24,533 nucleotides of DNA from RGIG1828 sp045586905 (GTDB taxonomy: Bacteria > Bacillota > Clostridia > UMGS1810), in the NCBI GenBank assembly GCA_045586905.1, contig JAZNBF010000109.1, positions 1 through 24,533 of the forward strand. Reading direction: 5' to 3'. Position numbers and translations under genes: made by a program. The notes under the pieces are model-generated. The model saw nothing but the letters and a program-made list of their open reading frames with translations. It did no database searches and had not been told where the DNA came from. Shown here in pieces: positions 23,868 through 24,533 of the stretch (the stretch's first letter is position 1; each line of letters opens with the position of its first letter).

Positions 23868-24533
23868 ATGTTAGTAAATTTAAACGATGTATTAAGACCG
23901 GCAAAAAAAGGTAAATATGCCGTAGGTCTCTTCAATGCAGTCAGCATCGAGCTCGCCCGTGGTATTCTCAATGCGGCAGAATGTACCCGTTCTCCCGTAA
24001 TCTTCGGTACTGCGGAAATTTTCTTTCCCTATTGCCCGCTCGATGTAGTTTCATATTATCTTATTCCCATGGCTAAAAAGGCAACAGTTCCCGTTGTTGT
24101 TCATCTCGACCACGGTCTCACCTTCGAAGCCTGCGAAGAAGCACTTCGTCTCGGTTTCAGCTCAGTCATGTATGACTGCTCCACCGATACATACGAAGAA
24201 AACGTAAGAAAGGTAAAAGAAATGGCAGATCTTGCTCATTCCTTCGGCGCAAGCATCGAGGGCGAGCTCGGCCATGTTTGTGACAATGAAGGCTCTGCAG
24301 AAGGCAGCTCCACTGTTGAGGATCATTCCAAATATTTCACAGATCCTTCACAGGCTAAAGATTTTGTTACACGCACAGGTGTCGATGCACTTGCCATCGC
24401 TGTTGGTAATGCTCACGGTGCCTACAAACTCCCCCCCAAGCTCGACTTCGAAAGAATCCGCACAATTGCCAACACAGTTGATGTTCCTCTCGTTCTCCAC
24501 GGTGGCTCAGGTCTCACCGACAATGACTTCCGT
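23868..24533 (+). CDS. Class II ketose-bisphosphate aldolase (fructose- or tagatose-bisphosphate type), 3' end outside window
   Basis: The frame starts at ATG 23868, 7 nt after AAGGAG, and is still open at the window end after 222 codons. It belongs to the zinc-dependent class II aldolases, which cleave a ketose bisphosphate into dihydroxyacetone phosphate and an aldehyde phosphate. HLDHG (about residues 80-84) gives the catalytic Asp and a zinc His. GELGHV, GNAHGAY and LHGGSGL supply the remaining metal and phosphate-binding elements. The usual MxDxS loop appears as MYDCSTDTYEENV. The sequence fits a glycolytic fructose-bisphosphate aldolase or a tagatose/related sugar aldolase; specificity cannot be fixed without the C-terminus. 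The strong promoter favours a highly expressed glycolytic role. Confidence 0.9.
   Translation, partial: MLVNLNDVLRPAKKGKYAVGLFNAVSIELARGILNAAECTRSPVIFGTAEIFFPYCPLDVVSYYLIPMAKKATVPVVVHLDHGLTFEACEEALRLGFSSVMYDCSTDTYEENVRKVKEMADLAHSFGASIEGELGHVCDNEGSAEGSSTVEDHSKYFTDPSQAKDFVTRTGVDALAIAVGNAHGAYKLPPKLDFERIRTIANTVDVPLVLHGGSGLTDNDFR

Overview
The window comes from an endospore-forming, low-to-moderate GC member of the Clostridia (Bacillota), probably a gut or other anaerobic lineage. The sequence-level reasons are a complete spoIVA, a tRNA-Phe-type T-box leader in front of pheST, the tig-clpP-clpX order, an iron-sulfur L-serine dehydratase, strong AGGAGG-type ribosome binding sites, and many sigma-A promoters with exact 17-bp spacing. 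All recognised genes are chromosomal housekeeping, sporulation or metabolic genes. I see no transposase, integrase, phage gene, CRISPR array, tRNA or rRNA.

Region 1 (1-3180): the end of a GH27 alpha-galactosidase is followed by an 827-codon reading frame. Its first ~25 codons look like the start of a metallophosphoesterase. The rest looks like a highly expressed, acidic, repetitive surface or S-layer-type protein. It has no signal peptide and ends in a strong terminator. This join is the most suspicious point in the window, either an assembly chimera or a real rearrangement.

Region 2 (3181-7433): a conserved gene of unknown function (DUF1846/UPF0371) has its own promoter and terminator. It is followed by a ClC-family anion transporter and a single-chain L-serine dehydratase.

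Region 3 (7430-11250): a promoter, a complete Phe T-box riboswitch, and pheS-pheT, closed by a bidirectional terminator shared with a convergent DUF6512-like membrane protein gene.

Region 4 (11759-13556): a very strong extended -10 promoter drives a ~105-nt terminator-ended transcript of unknown function. Next come a sigma-E-like -10 and spoIVA. A bidirectional terminator separates spoIVA from the convergent comEC-holA operon (13562-16778, minus strand).

Region 5 (16812-21210): back-to-back promoters separate comEC from a plus-strand run of metallophosphoesterase, tig, clpP and clpX, which cover protein folding and ATP-dependent proteolysis. The trigger factor carries an unusual Lys/Ala/Thr-rich tail made of 15-residue tandem repeats.

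Region 6 (21213-24533): a sigma-A promoter drives a neutral-ceramidase-like enzyme and an Elp3-like radical SAM protein. A separate strong promoter overlapped by a palindrome then drives a class II aldolase gene cut by the window edge.

No clearly new multi-gene system is evident. The best leads are the chimeric surface-protein frame, the short RNA upstream of spoIVA, and the repeat tail on trigger factor.
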